Positions 17,455 to 27,541 of a stretch of 64,000 nucleotides of DNA are shown here, one piece after another (positions within the stretch are counted from its first letter, which is position 1; every line of letters starts with the position of its first letter). The position numbers and the translations under genes were made by a program. This stretch comes from Desulfuromonadales bacterium (GTDB taxonomy: Bacteria > Desulfobacterota > Desulfuromonadia > Desulfuromonadales > Syntrophotaleaceae), in contig JABXKU010000006.1 of the NCBI GenBank assembly GCA_013619105.1, forward strand, positions 1-64,000, read 5' to 3'. A model generated the notes under the pieces. The model saw only the letters and a list, made by a program, of their open reading frames with translations, had not been told where the DNA came from and ran no database searches.

Positions 17455-17559
17455 GGGAACCTCCAGGCTGGTTTATCGAAAAGGGGATTGCCCCACTTAA
17501 GTAGACTTTGGCTGAGCTGTCAAGGTTGAAATGGTTTGTTTAGTTTATGTTAACCGACT

Positions 17560-17650
17560 GGAAATCAAGACCGCCGGGTCGCGTCCCGCCAGACGCCCTA
17601 CTTTTTGTCCAAGCCAACAAAAAGTAGGCAAAAAATGGCTGCCACTGCGT
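17560..17650. repeat. interspersed repeat family B (copy 1)
   Basis: About 85 bp, starting GGGTCGCGTCCCGCCAGACG and containing the hairpin CTACTTTTTGT / ACAAAAAGTAG, recur in inverted orientation at about 33474-33560 with only a few differences. It is non-coding. Confidence 0.8.
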
Positions 17651-17976
17651 GGGGCATGCTGTCACGCAGGTAAGGAGATGGCTAAAAACGCTTGGGCTAT
17701 TCCACTGAGGAGGCAGTTTCTTTGCGCGGCCTTCTTCCGAAAGTTGGTTGCAAAAACTCTTGATCCGTTTCTTTTCCCAACAGTGATCGTAGGTGTTGTT
17801 GGGTTTATAACCAATAAAGCAACTTCAATACCGCTACTTTAACCTCTGCCGATTCCGGTTTGTAAGCTGGCCCAGTGTCAGTGAGTTGTCGAGGAAGAAG
17901 CTTGGTTTAAATGTCGTGACTGAGGAAACTCGATCCGACGATTCCAGAGACTGTAATCCGACTGCCGGACGGTAAC

Positions 17977-18003
17977 AAAAAGGCGGCCTTGCGGCCGCCT
18001 TTC
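17977..18003 (-). terminator. intrinsic terminator of dapL
   Basis: AGGCGGCC and GGCCGCCT form a perfect stem with a TTGC loop, flanked by AAAAA on the left, which reads as a U run on the minus strand. It sits directly after the dapL stop. Confidence 0.85.
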
Positions 18004-18019
18004 GTTTGTCTTATCGGTA

Positions 18020-19252
18020 TTAAGCCAGATTTTGCTTGATACGCTTGACGGCTTCGATAACGTTTTCCCGGCCACCGAAAGCTGAAAGCCGGTAGTAGCC
18101 TTCGCCGCTGGGGCCGAAACCGCTGCCGGGAGTGCCGACGACGTGGCACTCGGAGAGTAGCTTGTCGAAAAAGTCCCAGCTGCTCATGTCACCCGGAGTC
18201 TTGAGCCAGATATAGGGAGCGTTGATTCCGCCATAGACGGTCAAGCCCGCGGCCTGCAAGCCTTCACGAATGAGGCGGGCATTTTCCATGTAATAGTCGA
18301 TGGTCGCCTGAATTTGAGCCCAGCCTTCATCGGAATAGACGGCGGCGGCGGCTTTTTGCACAGGGTAGGAGACACCATTGAACTTGGTCGACTGGCGGCG
18401 GTTCCATAGTTTGTTCAGGGAGGACAGTTCGCCGCCTTCCGTACGGGCCATCAGAGCCTCAGGTACCACGGTGAAGGCACAACGTACGCCGGTGAAACCT
18501 GCGGTCTTGGAAAAGCTGCGGAATTCGATGGCGCATTTTTCGGCCCCTTCGATTTCGTAGATGGAACGGGGAATGCCCGGTTCGGTGATGAAGGCTTCAT
18601 AGGCGGCGTCGTAAAACAGCACTGCCTCGTTGGCCAGGGCATAGTCGACCCACTTCTGCAGATTCTCTTTGGTAGCTACGGTGCCGGTGGGGTTGTTGGG
18701 GTAGCAGAGGTAGACGATGTCGACTTTTTCCGTGGGAATGGCTGGGGTGAAACCGTTTTCCTCGGTGCATGGCAGGTAGACCATACCTTCGTAGTAGCCC
18801 TTTTCGTCGGCTTCGCCGGTGCGGCCGACCATGACGTTGGTGTCGTTGTAAACCGGGTAAACCGGATCGCAGATAGCCACCTTATTGTCGAGGGCGAAGA
18901 TGTCGAGGATATTGGCGCAGTCGCATTTGCTGCCATCGGAGACGAAGATCTCAGAGGGCTTCAGGGAGACGCCCAGGGGCTTGTAAGCCTTCTCGATGAG
19001 GGTATCGATGAGGAACTTGTAGCCCTGCTCAGGACCGTAGCCCATGAAGGACTCGCCCTTGGTCAGATCGTCTACCGCTTTATGAAAAGCGTCGATGATC
19101 GCCGGGGCCAGAGGTTGGGTAACATCGCCAATACCGAGTTTGATAACCTTGGCTTCAGGGTTGGCGTCGGTAAAGTCTTTGACTCGCCGGCCGATTTCTG
19201 GAAACAGGTAGCCAGCCTTGAGCTTGAGATAGTTGTCGTTTAAACGTGCCAC
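18020..19252 (-). CDS. dapL: LL-diaminopimelate aminotransferase
   Basis: The 410-residue PLP aminotransferase (fold type I) matches DapL: the N-terminal [17 protein letters not shown], the GIGDVTQPL segment, [10 protein letters not shown], and the PLP lysine in [13 protein letters not shown]. DapL converts tetrahydrodipicolinate directly to LL-diaminopimelate, bypassing DapD/C/E. It starts with GTG after GGAGG. It lies downstream of dapB, dapA and lysA on the same strand, separated from dapB by about 260 bp, so it may have its own promoter. It is followed by a strong terminator. Confidence 0.96.
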   Translation of the reverse strand: MARLNDNYLKLKAGYLFPEIGRRVKDFTDANPEAKVIKLGIGDVTQPLAPAIIDAFHKAVDDLTKGESFMGYGPEQGYKFLIDTLIEKAYKPLGVSLKPSEIFVSDGSKCDCANILDIFALDNKVAICDPVYPVYNDTNVMVGRTGEADEKGYYEGMVYLPCTEENGFTPAIPTEKVDIVYLCYPNNPTGTVATKENLQKWVDYALANEAVLFYDAAYEAFITEPGIPRSIYEIEGAEKCAIEFRSFSKTAGFTGVRCAFTVVPEALMARTEGGELSSLNKLWNRRQSTKFNGVSYPVQKAAAAVYSDEGWAQIQATIDYYMENARLIREGLQAAGLTVYGGINAPYIWLKTPGDMSSWDFFDKLLSECHVVGTPGSGFGPSGEGYYRLSAFGGRENVIEAVKRIKQNLA

Positions 19253-19513
19253 AGATAATCCTCCAGATGTTTGTATAGTTCACGGGGAAGACGCTTAGTC
19301 CGAATTCCTGGTGGTTTAGATCGCTTAGCACCGTCACTTAAGCGATGAACCGATCAAAGGCCAAGCCTTTATCGCAGAGGCCGCAGAGAAAATTAAAGTT
19401 AGGCTTTCAAGCAGTTCTCTGCGTTCTCTAGTGAGCAAAGCGAACGGGCGGTGAATAAAATTTTTTAGATTTTTACCTTACGCTCTAACAGTCATTATAA
19501 GTAACGGGATTAT
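19253..19513. other. spacer between dapB and dapL
   Basis: The 261-bp spacer shows no gene. It contains an AT-rich segment (19440-19510) and sequence of the GCAGAGGCCGCAGAGAA / CTCTGCGTTCTC type that is often seen in intergenic repeats. The dapL promoter is probably here. Confidence 0.35.
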
Positions 19514-20317
19514 TTAGTTCAGCCCCAGAATGTCCTGCATATCGTAAATGCCGGGCTGTTGTGCGTCGATCCAACTGGCGGCCCGTATCGCGCCGCGGGC
19601 GAACATGTCGCGACTCATGGCCCGGTGGGTAATCTCGATACGCTCACCCATGCCGATGAAGTAAACGGTATGCTCGCCGACAATGTCACCGCCGCGTACG
19701 GTCTGCATGCCGATCTCATCCTTGGTGCGGGCGCCACACATTCCTTCGCGATGGTAAACAGCGCTCTTTTGATAGTCGCGATCAAGGGCGTCGGCGACGA
19801 TCTCGCCCATGCGTACCGCGGTACCGCTTGGGGAGTCTTTTTTCTGGTTGTGGTGAAGTTCGACGATTTCCACGTCGAAGCCCTCCCCAAGAATTTTGGC
19901 GGCATCCTTGAGGATCTTAAAGCAGGCGTTAACACCGACACTCATGTTAGGCGCCAGTACCACCGGAATCTTTTCGGCAAATTTTTCTGCCGCCGCTCTC
20001 TGTTCGGGGGTAAATCCGGTAGAGCCGATGACCATTTTCTTACCGAGGCGGGCGCACACTTCGAGGTTTTTCAGAGTCACCTCGGGGAAGGTGAAATCGA
20101 TAAGCACCTCGGCGTCCTGCAGGGCCAGTTCGTGGCTGTCGGTGATAGTGACGCCAAGGGGGCCGCAACCGGCGATGCTGCCAGCGTCTTGGCCGACCAT
20201 GTCGTGGCCGGTCCTTTCTAGAGCGCCGGCCAGTTCCAGGCCTTCGCTCTCTTTGATGGCGGTGATGATGCGACCACCCATACGTCCGGCAGCGCCGTTA
20301 ACGGCAATTTTAACCAT
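19514..20317 (-). CDS. dapB: 4-hydroxy-tetrahydrodipicolinate reductase
   Basis: This 267-residue enzyme reduces the DapA product with NAD(P)H to tetrahydrodipicolinate. The N-terminal nucleotide-binding motif is VNGAAGRMGGRI. The catalytic signature EIVELHHNQKKDSPSGTA carries the paired His and the Lys. VLAPNMSVGVN marks the substrate domain. Length is standard. GGAGG precedes the ATG. It is 33 bases downstream of dapA and co-transcribed with it. Confidence 0.96.
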   Translation of the reverse strand: MVKIAVNGAAGRMGGRIITAIKESEGLELAGALERTGHDMVGQDAGSIAGCGPLGVTITDSHELALQDAEVLIDFTFPEVTLKNLEVCARLGKKMVIGSTGFTPEQRAAAEKFAEKIPVVLAPNMSVGVNACFKILKDAAKILGEGFDVEIVELHHNQKKDSPSGTAVRMGEIVADALDRDYQKSAVYHREGMCGARTKDEIGMQTVRGGDIVGEHTVYFIGMGERIEITHRAMSRDMFARGAIRAASWIDAQQPGIYDMQDILGLN

Positions 20318-20350
20318 AGTTTCCTCCCCGGTTTGACCGGTATCTGTGGC

Positions 20351-21229
20351 TTAAGCGATCAGGCCGTGATGGGCCATGACCGTTTTCAGTTGTTCGATAC
20401 TCTGCGGTTGCATGGTGACCAGGGGCAGACGCACCCCGGCTTTGCAAATGTCCATCAGTTCAAGAGCGGCCTTGACCGGGGTCGGATTCGACTCGATGAA
20501 CATGATGTTGTGGATATCGAGCAGTTTATAGTGTTGCTGACGAGCCTCGACCCAGTGGCCTTCTTCGATGGCGGAAATCAGAGCTTTGACCGCCGCTGGC
20601 ATGATGTTGGCGGTAACCGAGATCACCCCCTTGGCGCCGACGGACATGAAGGGCAGGGTCAGGCTGTCGTCACCGGACAGGATGGCGAATTCTTCCCCGG
20701 TGCAGGCGAGAATCTCGCCGGCCTGATTGACGCCGCCGGAGGCATCCTTGAGGCCGATGATGTTGGCTAACTCTGCAAGACGTACAGTGGTCTCCACGGT
20801 TAGGTTGATGCCGGTGCGTCCGGGGACATTGTAGAGCATCTGAGGCAGGGCAACCTGCTCCGCCACGGTCTTGAAATGGTGGTAGAGTCCCTCTTGGGAG
20901 GGCTTATTGTAATAGGGGGTGATGAGCAGCGCGCCGTCCGCACCAGCCGCCTTGGCCGCTTTGGTCAGTTCAATAGCTTCGCTGGTGGAGTTGGAGCCAG
21001 TGCCCGCCAGAATCGGCACCCGTTTGTTGACCTGCGCGACACAGGCACGAATGACTTCCGTGTGCTCCTGATGGTTGAGGGTTGCCGCCTCGCCGGTGCT
21101 GCCGCAGGGTACAATGCCATCAGTGCCGTTCTCGATTTGAAACTCGACAAGTTGCCGAAATGCCTCCTCGTCAAAGCGCCCCTCATTGTCGAAGGGGGTG
21201 ATGATGGCTACGATAGATCCTCTGAACAT
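20351..21229 (-). CDS. dapA: 4-hydroxy-tetrahydrodipicolinate synthase
   Basis: This 292-residue TIM-barrel aldolase condenses pyruvate with aspartate semialdehyde. Seen are VPCGSTGEAATL (pyruvate site), the Tyr in MLYNVPGRTG near residue 133 and the Schiff-base Lys in IIGLKDASGG near residue 161. The ATG follows GGAGGAAC. It is the second gene of the lysA-dapA-dapB group. Lysine inhibition cannot be judged from sequence alone. Confidence 0.96.
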   Translation of the reverse strand: MFRGSIVAIITPFDNEGRFDEEAFRQLVEFQIENGTDGIVPCGSTGEAATLNHQEHTEVIRACVAQVNKRVPILAGTGSNSTSEAIELTKAAKAAGADGALLITPYYNKPSQEGLYHHFKTVAEQVALPQMLYNVPGRTGINLTVETTVRLAELANIIGLKDASGGVNQAGEILACTGEEFAILSGDDSLTLPFMSVGAKGVISVTANIMPAAVKALISAIEEGHWVEARQQHYKLLDIHNIMFIESNPTPVKAALELMDICKAGVRLPLVTMQPQSIEQLKTVMAHHGLIA

Positions 21230-21302
21230 GACTGGTTCCTCCAGTATTAGCGAATCAATTGGACGCGTGTTGCCTCGGAAGTTCCGGAGGCAGACAGCGG
21301 GC

Positions 21303-22556
21303 TCAGATCCCTTCCGGGATGCTTTCGCCTTTAATCAGGTCGTCATAGGTTTCCCGTTGGCGAATCACCAGCACCTGGTCGCCTTTGACCATCACCTCTG
21401 GAGTGCGAGGTCGGCTGTTGTAGTTGGAGGCCATGGTGAAACCGTAAGCACCGGCTGAGGTGACGGCCAACAGGTCGCCCTGTTTGAAAACCGGTATTTC
21501 CCGGTCCTGAGCGAGAAAATCACCGGACTCGCAGATTGGTCCAACCACGTCGGCAACCATTCGTTCGCTGGTTGAGCAGTCTATCGGTTTGATGCCCTGG
21601 TAAGAACCATAAAGGGCCGGGCGTGCCAGGTCGTTCATGGCCGCATCGACGATGACGAAGTTTTTCGCTTCGCCTTCCTTGACGTACAGAACCTTGGCAG
21701 CAAGGATGCCGGCGTTGCCGACCATCATCCGGCCCGGTTCGAAGATCAGAGTAACATTCAGACCGTCGGTGGCCTCGATGATCACCTTAGCATAGTCGGC
21801 TGGGGTCGGTGGTTCTTCGTCATCATAGGTGATACCCAGGCCGCCGCCCAAATCGAGATATTTAATGGCGAAGCCTTCTTGCTGAAGAGTTTCAACCAGT
21901 TGGCGAATTTTTTTGATGGCATCGACAAAGGGTGACAGTTTGGTCAACTGGCTGCCGATGTGGCAATCGACACCGATTACCTCCAGGTTGGGCATGGCAG
22001 CGGCGCGGCGGTAATCTTCCAGCGCTTGGCTAATGTTGATGCCGAACTTGGCTTGTTTCATTCCGGTGGAGATATAGGGGTGGGTCTGGGGATCAACATC
22101 GGGATTGACACGAATAGCGATACCGGCCTTCTTGCCGAGCCGTCCGGCGACCCGGTCGATGGTCTCCAGCTCCTGAGGCGATTCGACATTGAACATCAGG
22201 ATGCCAGCGTTGAGGGCTGCTTCGATCTCTGGCTCAGTTTTGCCCACGCCGGAATAGACGATTTTTTGCGGATCGCAACCGACCTGTTGGGCGCGAAACA
22301 GCTCCCCGCCAGAAACCATGTCAAAACCAGCGCCGAGAGAGACAAAGGTCTTGAGCACTGCCAGGTTGCTATTGGCCTTGATGGAATAGCAAACGATATG
22401 GGGGACGCTGGCAAAAGCCGAAGTGAAGGCCTCCATATGGCGGCTCAGAGTGGCATGGGAATAGAGGTAGAAGGGGGTGCCAACCTGTGCTGCGATGTCC
22501 TTGACGGGAACCTCTTCGCAATAAAGGTCGTTTCCCTGGTACTGAAAGTGATTCAT
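21303..22556 (-). CDS. lysA: diaminopimelate decarboxylase
   Basis: This 417-residue PLP enzyme (alanine-racemase fold) makes lysine from meso-DAP. The PLP lysine is in CYSIKANSNLAVL near residue 60, the phosphate-binding LDLGGGLGI near 235, EPGRMMVGNAG near 285, and a C-terminal GAYGFTMASNYNSRPR that completes the active site. AGGAG precedes the ATG. It is followed after 73 bp by dapA. The upstream gene is a lipoprotein 120 bp away, so lysA could start a transcript or continue the arg run. Confidence 0.96.
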   Translation of the reverse strand: MNHFQYQGNDLYCEEVPVKDIAAQVGTPFYLYSHATLSRHMEAFTSAFASVPHIVCYSIKANSNLAVLKTFVSLGAGFDMVSGGELFRAQQVGCDPQKIVYSGVGKTEPEIEAALNAGILMFNVESPQELETIDRVAGRLGKKAGIAIRVNPDVDPQTHPYISTGMKQAKFGINISQALEDYRRAAAMPNLEVIGVDCHIGSQLTKLSPFVDAIKKIRQLVETLQQEGFAIKYLDLGGGLGITYDDEEPPTPADYAKVIIEATDGLNVTLIFEPGRMMVGNAGILAAKVLYVKEGEAKNFVIVDAAMNDLARPALYGSYQGIKPIDCSTSERMVADVVGPICESGDFLAQDREIPVFKQGDLLAVTSAGAYGFTMASNYNSRPRTPEVMVKGDQVLVIRQRETYDDLIKGESIPEGI

Positions 22557-22676
22557 GGGAGCTCTCCTGAAATTCGCTAGCGAAACTATGAAGAAAAGTA
22601 GGCGAACAAAAATATTAGTAGCTTAAGTTGAAAAAAAGAATCCTCAATGCTGGCTCGCCGGGGAAGTCAAAGTTGC

Positions 22677-23435
22677 CTATGGTGTGACGACCAGAGTCTC
22701 CGAAAGGACACTTTCCAGCACCTGTTCTGCCTGTTGCGCGACAGTGCGGATGGCATAGACGTAACTGTGCTCTGCTTCAAAACCGCTATCCATAAAACGC
22801 GGCTGGCTGAGCAGCTTGTCGTTGCGGGGGGCGGCGTCGAAGGCCCTTCCGGGACGGCGGCGATAGACCTGGTAGCCGACGAGTTCCATACCCTCTGGCA
22901 ACTCTGCAGCTTGCCAGCTGAGTTGCAGACCACTGTCTTGTTTTTTCGCCTTAGGTGCAGTGGGAGCCGGAGGAGGCATAGCAAGAGTCTGACGTCGCTC
23001 GATGGGCGGCCCATCCTGGCCCCAGCGATTAAAAGGCACTATTTTGTAGCTATAAGCCTGGCCTGCTTCAAGGCCGTTGTCGAGTAGAAACAGCCGGCCA
23101 CTGCGGCGCTGGGTGTGTCTCAGGTAGTCGAGTTCTACCAGCCTCCATAGGGGCGCGTTGTCCCGACAGTCGGGGCAGTCTTCCACGGGATCGAAGCTCT
23201 GTCGATAGATGCGGAACCCGGCCAGATCGGTCAACTCGCTGCCGTCCTGATTAGTGCGGGGAATGCTCCAGCTGAGGAGCAGGCCATCACCCTGCTGGTG
23301 CAGGGTCATCTCCGGCGGCGCCGCTGGCAACGGTTGCGCCAGTGGTAGCACCGGTCCCTTGGTGCCGCAGCCGACCAGTAGAATCAGCAGTAGAAGAGTT
23401 AGCGTCAGAGTGACGGAGCGTAGTCGACAATTCAT
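22677..23435 (-). CDS. fibronectin type III-like lipoprotein
   Basis: This 252-residue predicted lipoprotein has a signal peptide LTLTLLLLILLVGC with the lipobox Cys. Two fibronectin type III-like modules follow: LLLSWSIPRTNQDGSELTDLAGFRIYR and LQLSWQAAELPEGMELVGYQVYRR, each with the typical Trp and Tyr. The ORF track start lies inside argH; the ATG at 23435 is right because the signal peptide follows it. It sits between argH and lysA on the same strand, where related genomes often carry a lipoprotein gene, but its role is unknown. Confidence 0.8.
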   Translation of the reverse strand: MNCRLRSVTLTLTLLLLILLVGCGTKGPVLPLAQPLPAAPPEMTLHQQGDGLLLSWSIPRTNQDGSELTDLAGFRIYRQSFDPVEDCPDCRDNAPLWRLVELDYLRHTQRRSGRLFLLDNGLEAGQAYSYKIVPFNRWGQDGPPIERRQTLAMPPPAPTAPKAKKQDSGLQLSWQAAELPEGMELVGYQVYRRRPGRAFDAAPRNDKLLSQPRFMDSGFEAEHSYVYAIRTVAQQAEQVLESVLSETLVVTP

Positions 23436-23439
23436 GGTA

Positions 23440-24825
23440 TTAAGCCCTTTCGGACCTCTCCTGGCGAGCCCGATCGATCTCCCTCTGCACTGCCTCGCGG
23501 GCGGTTCCGCCGGTGGCACGACGAGCATTGACCGATGCGTCCAGGGTAACATAGTCGTAGATATCGGCATCGATGTGCTCTGAGAAAGAGCGGAACTCTT
23601 CAAGGCTCAATTCGGGAATGTCCTTGTCGTTTTCGATGCAGTAACGAACTGTCTTACCGACGATTTCGTGAGCATCGCGAAAGGGGATGCCTTTGCGCAC
23701 CACATAGTCGGCTACATCGGTGGCCGTGGAGAAGCCCCGTGCTGCCGCTTCCCGCATGTTGTCCGCATTCACGGTGAGTTGGGCGATCATGTCGGCGAAA
23801 ACCTTGAGGCTTCCTTTGACCGTGTCCAACGTATCGAACAGCGGCTCCTTGTCTTCCTGCATGTCCTTATTGTAAGCCAGTGGCAGGGCTTTCATCACCG
23901 TCAGCAGGCTCACCATATTACCGTAGACCCGACCGGTTTTGCCTCGCACTAGTTCCGGTACGTCGGGATTCTTTTTTTGCGGCATGATCGAGCTGCCGGT
24001 GCAGAAGGAATCGGAGAGGGAGATAAAATTAAAGTCGGCGCTGGACCAGATGATTAGTTCTTCGGAGAGACGCGAGAGGTGCATCATCAGGATGGACGAA
24101 GCACCGCAGAATTCCAAGGCGAAGTCCCGGTCGGAAACCGAATCGAGACTGTTGCGGGTCACGCCATCAAAACCGAGTTGTTCAGCAACGAATTCCCGGT
24201 CGATGGGGAAGGTGGTTCCAGCCAAAGCCCCAGCTCCCAGGGGCATTAGGTTGAGGCGCTTGAACAGATCTTTGAGTCGACCGGCGTCGCGGCGCAACAT
24301 CTCGTAGTAGGCCAGCATGTGGTGGGAAAAGAGCACCGGCTGGGCCGTTTGCAGATGAGTATACCCGGGCATGATCACCGATAGGTTGCTATCCGCCTGG
24401 TTAAGCAAGGATTCTTGCAATTTATTCAGATAGCCTTGAATCGTTTGCAATTCATCCCGCAGGTAAAGGCGTATATCCAGTGCGACTTGGTCGTTACGGG
24501 AGCGGGCCGTGTGGAGTTTGCCGCCCACTGATCCGATGCGCTCGATAAGCTGCGCTTCGATGTTCATATGGATATCTTCAAGAGATACGGAAAACTCAAA
24601 GTTACCCGCCTCAATATCGATCTGAATCGACTCTAAGCCGGTTACGATGGTCTGCGCTTCTTCATCGGTGATGATATTCTGTTTCGCCAGCATGCGTGCA
24701 TGGGCGATGGACCCCTGAATATCATAGCGGTAAAGGCGCTGATCGAAATCGATAGAGGCGGTAAATGCCTCAACAAATTCATCGGTTGGTTGTGTGAAAC
24801 GGCCGGCCCAGGGTTTTTTGCTCAT
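23440..24825 (-). CDS. argH: argininosuccinate lyase
   Basis: The 461-residue enzyme cleaves argininosuccinate to arginine and fumarate. The start [17 protein letters not shown] is the family's usual one, and the ATG at 24825 (after CTGGAG) replaces the upstream ORF start, which runs into repeat DNA. The superfamily signature [12 protein letters not shown] is near residue 285, with [10 protein letters not shown] near 110 and [10 protein letters not shown] near 160. It is separated from argG by a 400-bp repeat element, so it may not be strictly co-transcribed with argG. Confidence 0.96.
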   Translation of the reverse strand: MSKKPWAGRFTQPTDEFVEAFTASIDFDQRLYRYDIQGSIAHARMLAKQNIITDEEAQTIVTGLESIQIDIEAGNFEFSVSLEDIHMNIEAQLIERIGSVGGKLHTARSRNDQVALDIRLYLRDELQTIQGYLNKLQESLLNQADSNLSVIMPGYTHLQTAQPVLFSHHMLAYYEMLRRDAGRLKDLFKRLNLMPLGAGALAGTTFPIDREFVAEQLGFDGVTRNSLDSVSDRDFALEFCGASSILMMHLSRLSEELIIWSSADFNFISLSDSFCTGSSIMPQKKNPDVPELVRGKTGRVYGNMVSLLTVMKALPLAYNKDMQEDKEPLFDTLDTVKGSLKVFADMIAQLTVNADNMREAAARGFSTATDVADYVVRKGIPFRDAHEIVGKTVRYCIENDKDIPELSLEEFRSFSEHIDADIYDYVTLDASVNARRATGGTAREAVQREIDRARQERSERA

Positions 24826-25225
24826 GGTGAATGTACTCCAGTTTATAGATACAGAGCATTCGGTGGTTTGCCGGATGTCCTGAGGAAAAAGGTCAAAGTC
24901 GTTTAAGTCGGCCGGTTCCGCCCGGCCAGGCGGGTTACTTTTCTTTGTGCCGACGAAAGAAAAGTAACCAAAAGAAAGCGGCCCCCCGTTGGCCCCTGCG
25001 GGGTTCCCTCTCTGCGGGATTATAATCCGGGAAGGACGAAAACTCGCTGCGCTCAGACATCCGTCCTTCTTTTCCGGATGAAAATTCCTACGTTCGGCGG
25101 CACTCACAGGGGGTAAAAACCGTAAACCTTAAACGAGATGCCGGTACACCCCCTGTGACGCTGCCGAGCCGCAAGTTCGCGGTGTTGAACTATTTACATA
25201 GAACAGGCGATATAACTTTGGCAAC
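24826..25225. repeat. intergenic element, repeat family C, between argG and argH
   Basis: The 400-bp gap is dominated by non-coding repeat structure: a hairpin TTACTTTTCTTT / AAAGAAAAGTAA at 24935-24968, a GC-rich segment (CCCCTGCGGGG), and a second long hairpin TCACAGGGGGT / ACCCCCTGTGA at 25104-25158. Sequence of the first type (TTACTTTTCTTTG-rich hairpins) is widespread in proteobacterial spacers. No ORF is credible, although the argH frame stays open through it. Confidence 0.7.
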
Positions 25226-26455
25226 TCAGATCGGCATGTTCTGTTTTTTCCTCATCGCGCTGCGAACCCGCAGGCGCAACGAATTCAGACGAATGAAGCC
25301 TTCGGCGTCGGCCTGGTTGTAGACCTCGTCAGCCTCGAAGGTGGCGATTTCCGGATCGAACAGGCTGTCGGTTTCGGACTTACGACCCACCACACGGCAG
25401 TGGCCTTTGTAGAGCTTGACCCGGGCCATACCATTGACGCACTTCTGGGTTTCGTCGATCAGGGCCTGCATGGCCTCCCGCTCGGGGGCGAACCAGAATC
25501 CGTTGTAGACCGTGGTAGCGTAGCGGGGGATCATGGAGTCGCGCAGGTTCAGCACTTCGCGGTCCATGGTGATCTGCTCGATACCACGATGAGCTTCTTC
25601 GAGGATCGTGCCGCCGGGAGTCTCATAGACACCGCGGCTCTTCATGCCGATGAATCTATTTTCCATGATGTCGGCGCGGCCGATGCCGTGCTTGCAACCT
25701 AGTTCGTTGAGCTTGGTCAGCAATTGGGCGGGGGACAGGGCCTCGCCATCGATAGATACCGGGTCGCCGTGACGGAATTCAATCTCGACGTATTCCGGCT
25801 TATCCGGGGCTTTTTCGGGGCTGACCGATAGCAGGTACATCTCTTCCGGGGCTTCGGCCCAGGGGTCCTCGAGGATGCCCCCTTCGAAGGAGATGTGCAG
25901 CAGGTTACGGTCACTGCTCCATGGGCGTTTTTTGTTTCCTGGGATGGGGATGCCGTGCTTCTGGGCATAGGCAATCAAGGACTCACGGCTGTTGAGGTCC
26001 CACTCCCGCCAGGGGGCGATGATCTTGATTTCGGGATCAAAGTGGTAATAGCCCAGTTCGAAACGCACCTGGTCGTTCCCCTTGCCGGTGGCGCCGTGGC
26101 TGACCGCATCGGCCCCTTCGGCGGCGGCGATCTCCATCTGTTTCTTGGAGATCAGCGGCCGGGCGATGGAGGTGCCGAGAAAGTAGCGTCCCTCGTAGAT
26201 GGCGTTGGCGCGGAACATGGGAAAGACGAAGTCGCGGACGAACTCCTCGCGCAGGTCCTCGATGTAGCATTTGCTGGCACCGGTCTGCTTGGCCTTAGCT
26301 GGAATGCCGTCGAGCTCTTCGGCCTGGCCGAGGTCAGCGGCAAAGGCGATGACTTCACAGCCATATTCCTCGATCAGCCAGCGCAAAATAATGGAGGTGT
26401 CGAGGCCTCCCGAGTAGGCTAGGACTGCTTTTTTGACGGAACCTTTTTTAGACAT
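25226..26455 (-). CDS. argG: argininosuccinate synthase
   Basis: The 409-residue enzyme joins citrulline and aspartate using ATP. The PP-loop [15 protein letters not shown] is near residue 13, followed by [14 protein letters not shown] near 120, APWREWDL near 170 and [18 protein letters not shown] near 270. The length matches the type-I family. A good AAGGAG site precedes the ATG. argF and an RDD protein gene lie upstream on the same strand. Confidence 0.97.
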   Translation of the reverse strand: MSKKGSVKKAVLAYSGGLDTSIILRWLIEEYGCEVIAFAADLGQAEELDGIPAKAKQTGASKCYIEDLREEFVRDFVFPMFRANAIYEGRYFLGTSIARPLISKKQMEIAAAEGADAVSHGATGKGNDQVRFELGYYHFDPEIKIIAPWREWDLNSRESLIAYAQKHGIPIPGNKKRPWSSDRNLLHISFEGGILEDPWAEAPEEMYLLSVSPEKAPDKPEYVEIEFRHGDPVSIDGEALSPAQLLTKLNELGCKHGIGRADIMENRFIGMKSRGVYETPGGTILEEAHRGIEQITMDREVLNLRDSMIPRYATTVYNGFWFAPEREAMQALIDETQKCVNGMARVKLYKGHCRVVGRKSETDSLFDPEIATFEADEVYNQADAEGFIRLNSLRLRVRSAMRKKQNMPI

Positions 26456-26577
26456 GAATATATCTCCTTGTATCTATAAATAGAGTCGCTTTTTAAAGCG
26501 TTTGTCTTGATATAAATAAAACGGTGGCAACGGGCTGCAAAAATGGCCAAGAGTTGCCTTGGTCTACCTGTTTCGGT

Positions 26578-27360
26578 TTAGAGCTTGATCACATAACTGC
26601 TGGCAATTCTGTCGTGCAGTCCCTGTTTGCGCTCGTCAAAGGCCACCATCAGATAGCCGATGCCGAGGATGATGCCTGAGATGAATTTGCCGATGGTCTC
26701 TCGCAGGGCCGCACGGCCATAGCCGAGATCGCCGCCGTCCTTGTGGATGACCTTGATGCGCAGGGCCATTTTGCCCAGGGTCTGTCCGCAGGAACCGGTA
26801 AAGATAATATAGTAGGCCAGGCCGAGCACCGTGGTAAAGAGCCAGATAAGCACTGCCATGGAACCGTTGCCGTTGCCGAGGCCACCCACAAGGGAGCCGC
26901 TGGCGCTGAGGACAAAACCGCAGACAACCTGCAGAATGACAACCACTACTGAGTCCAACAGGGAGGCCACCACCCGCAACCAGAAACCGGCGTATTGCTG
27001 CTGTACAATGGCTCCATCCGGCAGGGCGTGTGCGACCAGGGTCAAGCCACAATTGCGGCAGCGGTCCGCGACCTTCTGCCGCAGATTGCAGGCCGTACAA
27101 GTGACCAGTACCTCTTCCGGCAATTTTACCGGTGGGACATTTTCTTGGGGTGGTTGAACTTCTGGGGCCGGTTGAACCTCTGCAGGTGGTTGAACCTCTG
27201 CAGGTGGTTGAACCTCTGCAGGTGGTTGAACCTCTGCAGGTGGTTTGTCAAAGGGAAACGACTGCCCGCAGCTCGGGCAATTAACCCGGTGGACGTCGGC
27301 AGGAATGGCCTGCTCGGCAATATCTTTGTTGAACCCGCAGTGGGGGCAACGAATCTCCAT
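26578..27360 (-). CDS. RDD family membrane protein with N-terminal zinc ribbons and PPAEVQ repeats
   Basis: The protein is 260 residues. Residues 1-35 form a zinc ribbon (CPHCGFN ... CPSCGQSF), like the MJ0042 type. A low-complexity linker of four PPAEVQ copies plus PAPEVQ follows, then a second zinc ribbon (CTACNLRQKVADRCRNCG). The C-terminal RDD domain has three hydrophobic helices (FWLRVVASLLDSVVVVIL; LIWLFTTVLGLAYYIIF; FISGIILGIGYLMVAF). The ATG at 27360 follows GGAGAG; the ORF track's upstream start is unlikely. Function is unknown. It is inserted between argF and argG, which is unusual for the arg block. Confidence 0.85.
   Translation of the reverse strand: MEIRCPHCGFNKDIAEQAIPADVHRVNCPSCGQSFPFDKPPAEVQPPAEVQPPAEVQPPAEVQPAPEVQPPQENVPPVKLPEEVLVTCTACNLRQKVADRCRNCGLTLVAHALPDGAIVQQQYAGFWLRVVASLLDSVVVVILQVVCGFVLSASGSLVGGLGNGNGSMAVLIWLFTTVLGLAYYIIFTGSCGQTLGKMALRIKVIHKDGGDLGYGRAALRETIGKFISGIILGIGYLMVAFDERKQGLHDRIASSYVIKL
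27168..27245. repeat. 18-bp tandem repeat encoding PPAEVQ
   Basis: Four near-identical 18-bp units (AGGTGGTTGAACCTCTGC) lie head to tail within the RDD protein gene, plus a diverged fifth (GGCCGGTTGAACTTCTGG type). The units are identical at DNA level, so they are young and could change copy number without shifting the frame. Confidence 0.85.
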
Positions 27361-27541
27361 GATCTCTCCAGGTTGGTAAGCGTTTTGTGCAGTTAGTCTC
27401 GACAATGAATTCTGAGACATTTTTGGTGTTGCCAAGGCGTCGTCAACGCAGGCCTAGCCGCGCGTTAAGTCAATTTGGCGCAACGCTGGCAGCGCCGAAA
27501 AGGGCCAGAATTAAGAAGGCAAGGACTAGCTGCGCAGAACG

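Larger units (their letters stand above)
17455..18019. other. 565-bp spacer with repeat family B and dapL terminator
   Basis: The spacer holds no convincing gene; the 103-residue ORF at 17531 runs through repeat sequence. It contains a repeat-B copy (about 17560-17650), AT-rich sequence to 17880, and the dapL terminator at the right end. The cysK promoter should lie in its left part, but no clear hexamers are seen. Confidence 0.5.

Noticed and set aside
17531-17842. 103-residue ORF between cysK and dapL
   Set aside because: It runs through repeat family B, whose inverted copy at 33474-33560 is not conserved as protein.
24826-25107. N-terminal extension of ArgH by 94 residues
   Set aside because: The extension is translated repeat DNA; the family start [10 protein letters not shown] has its own ribosome site.
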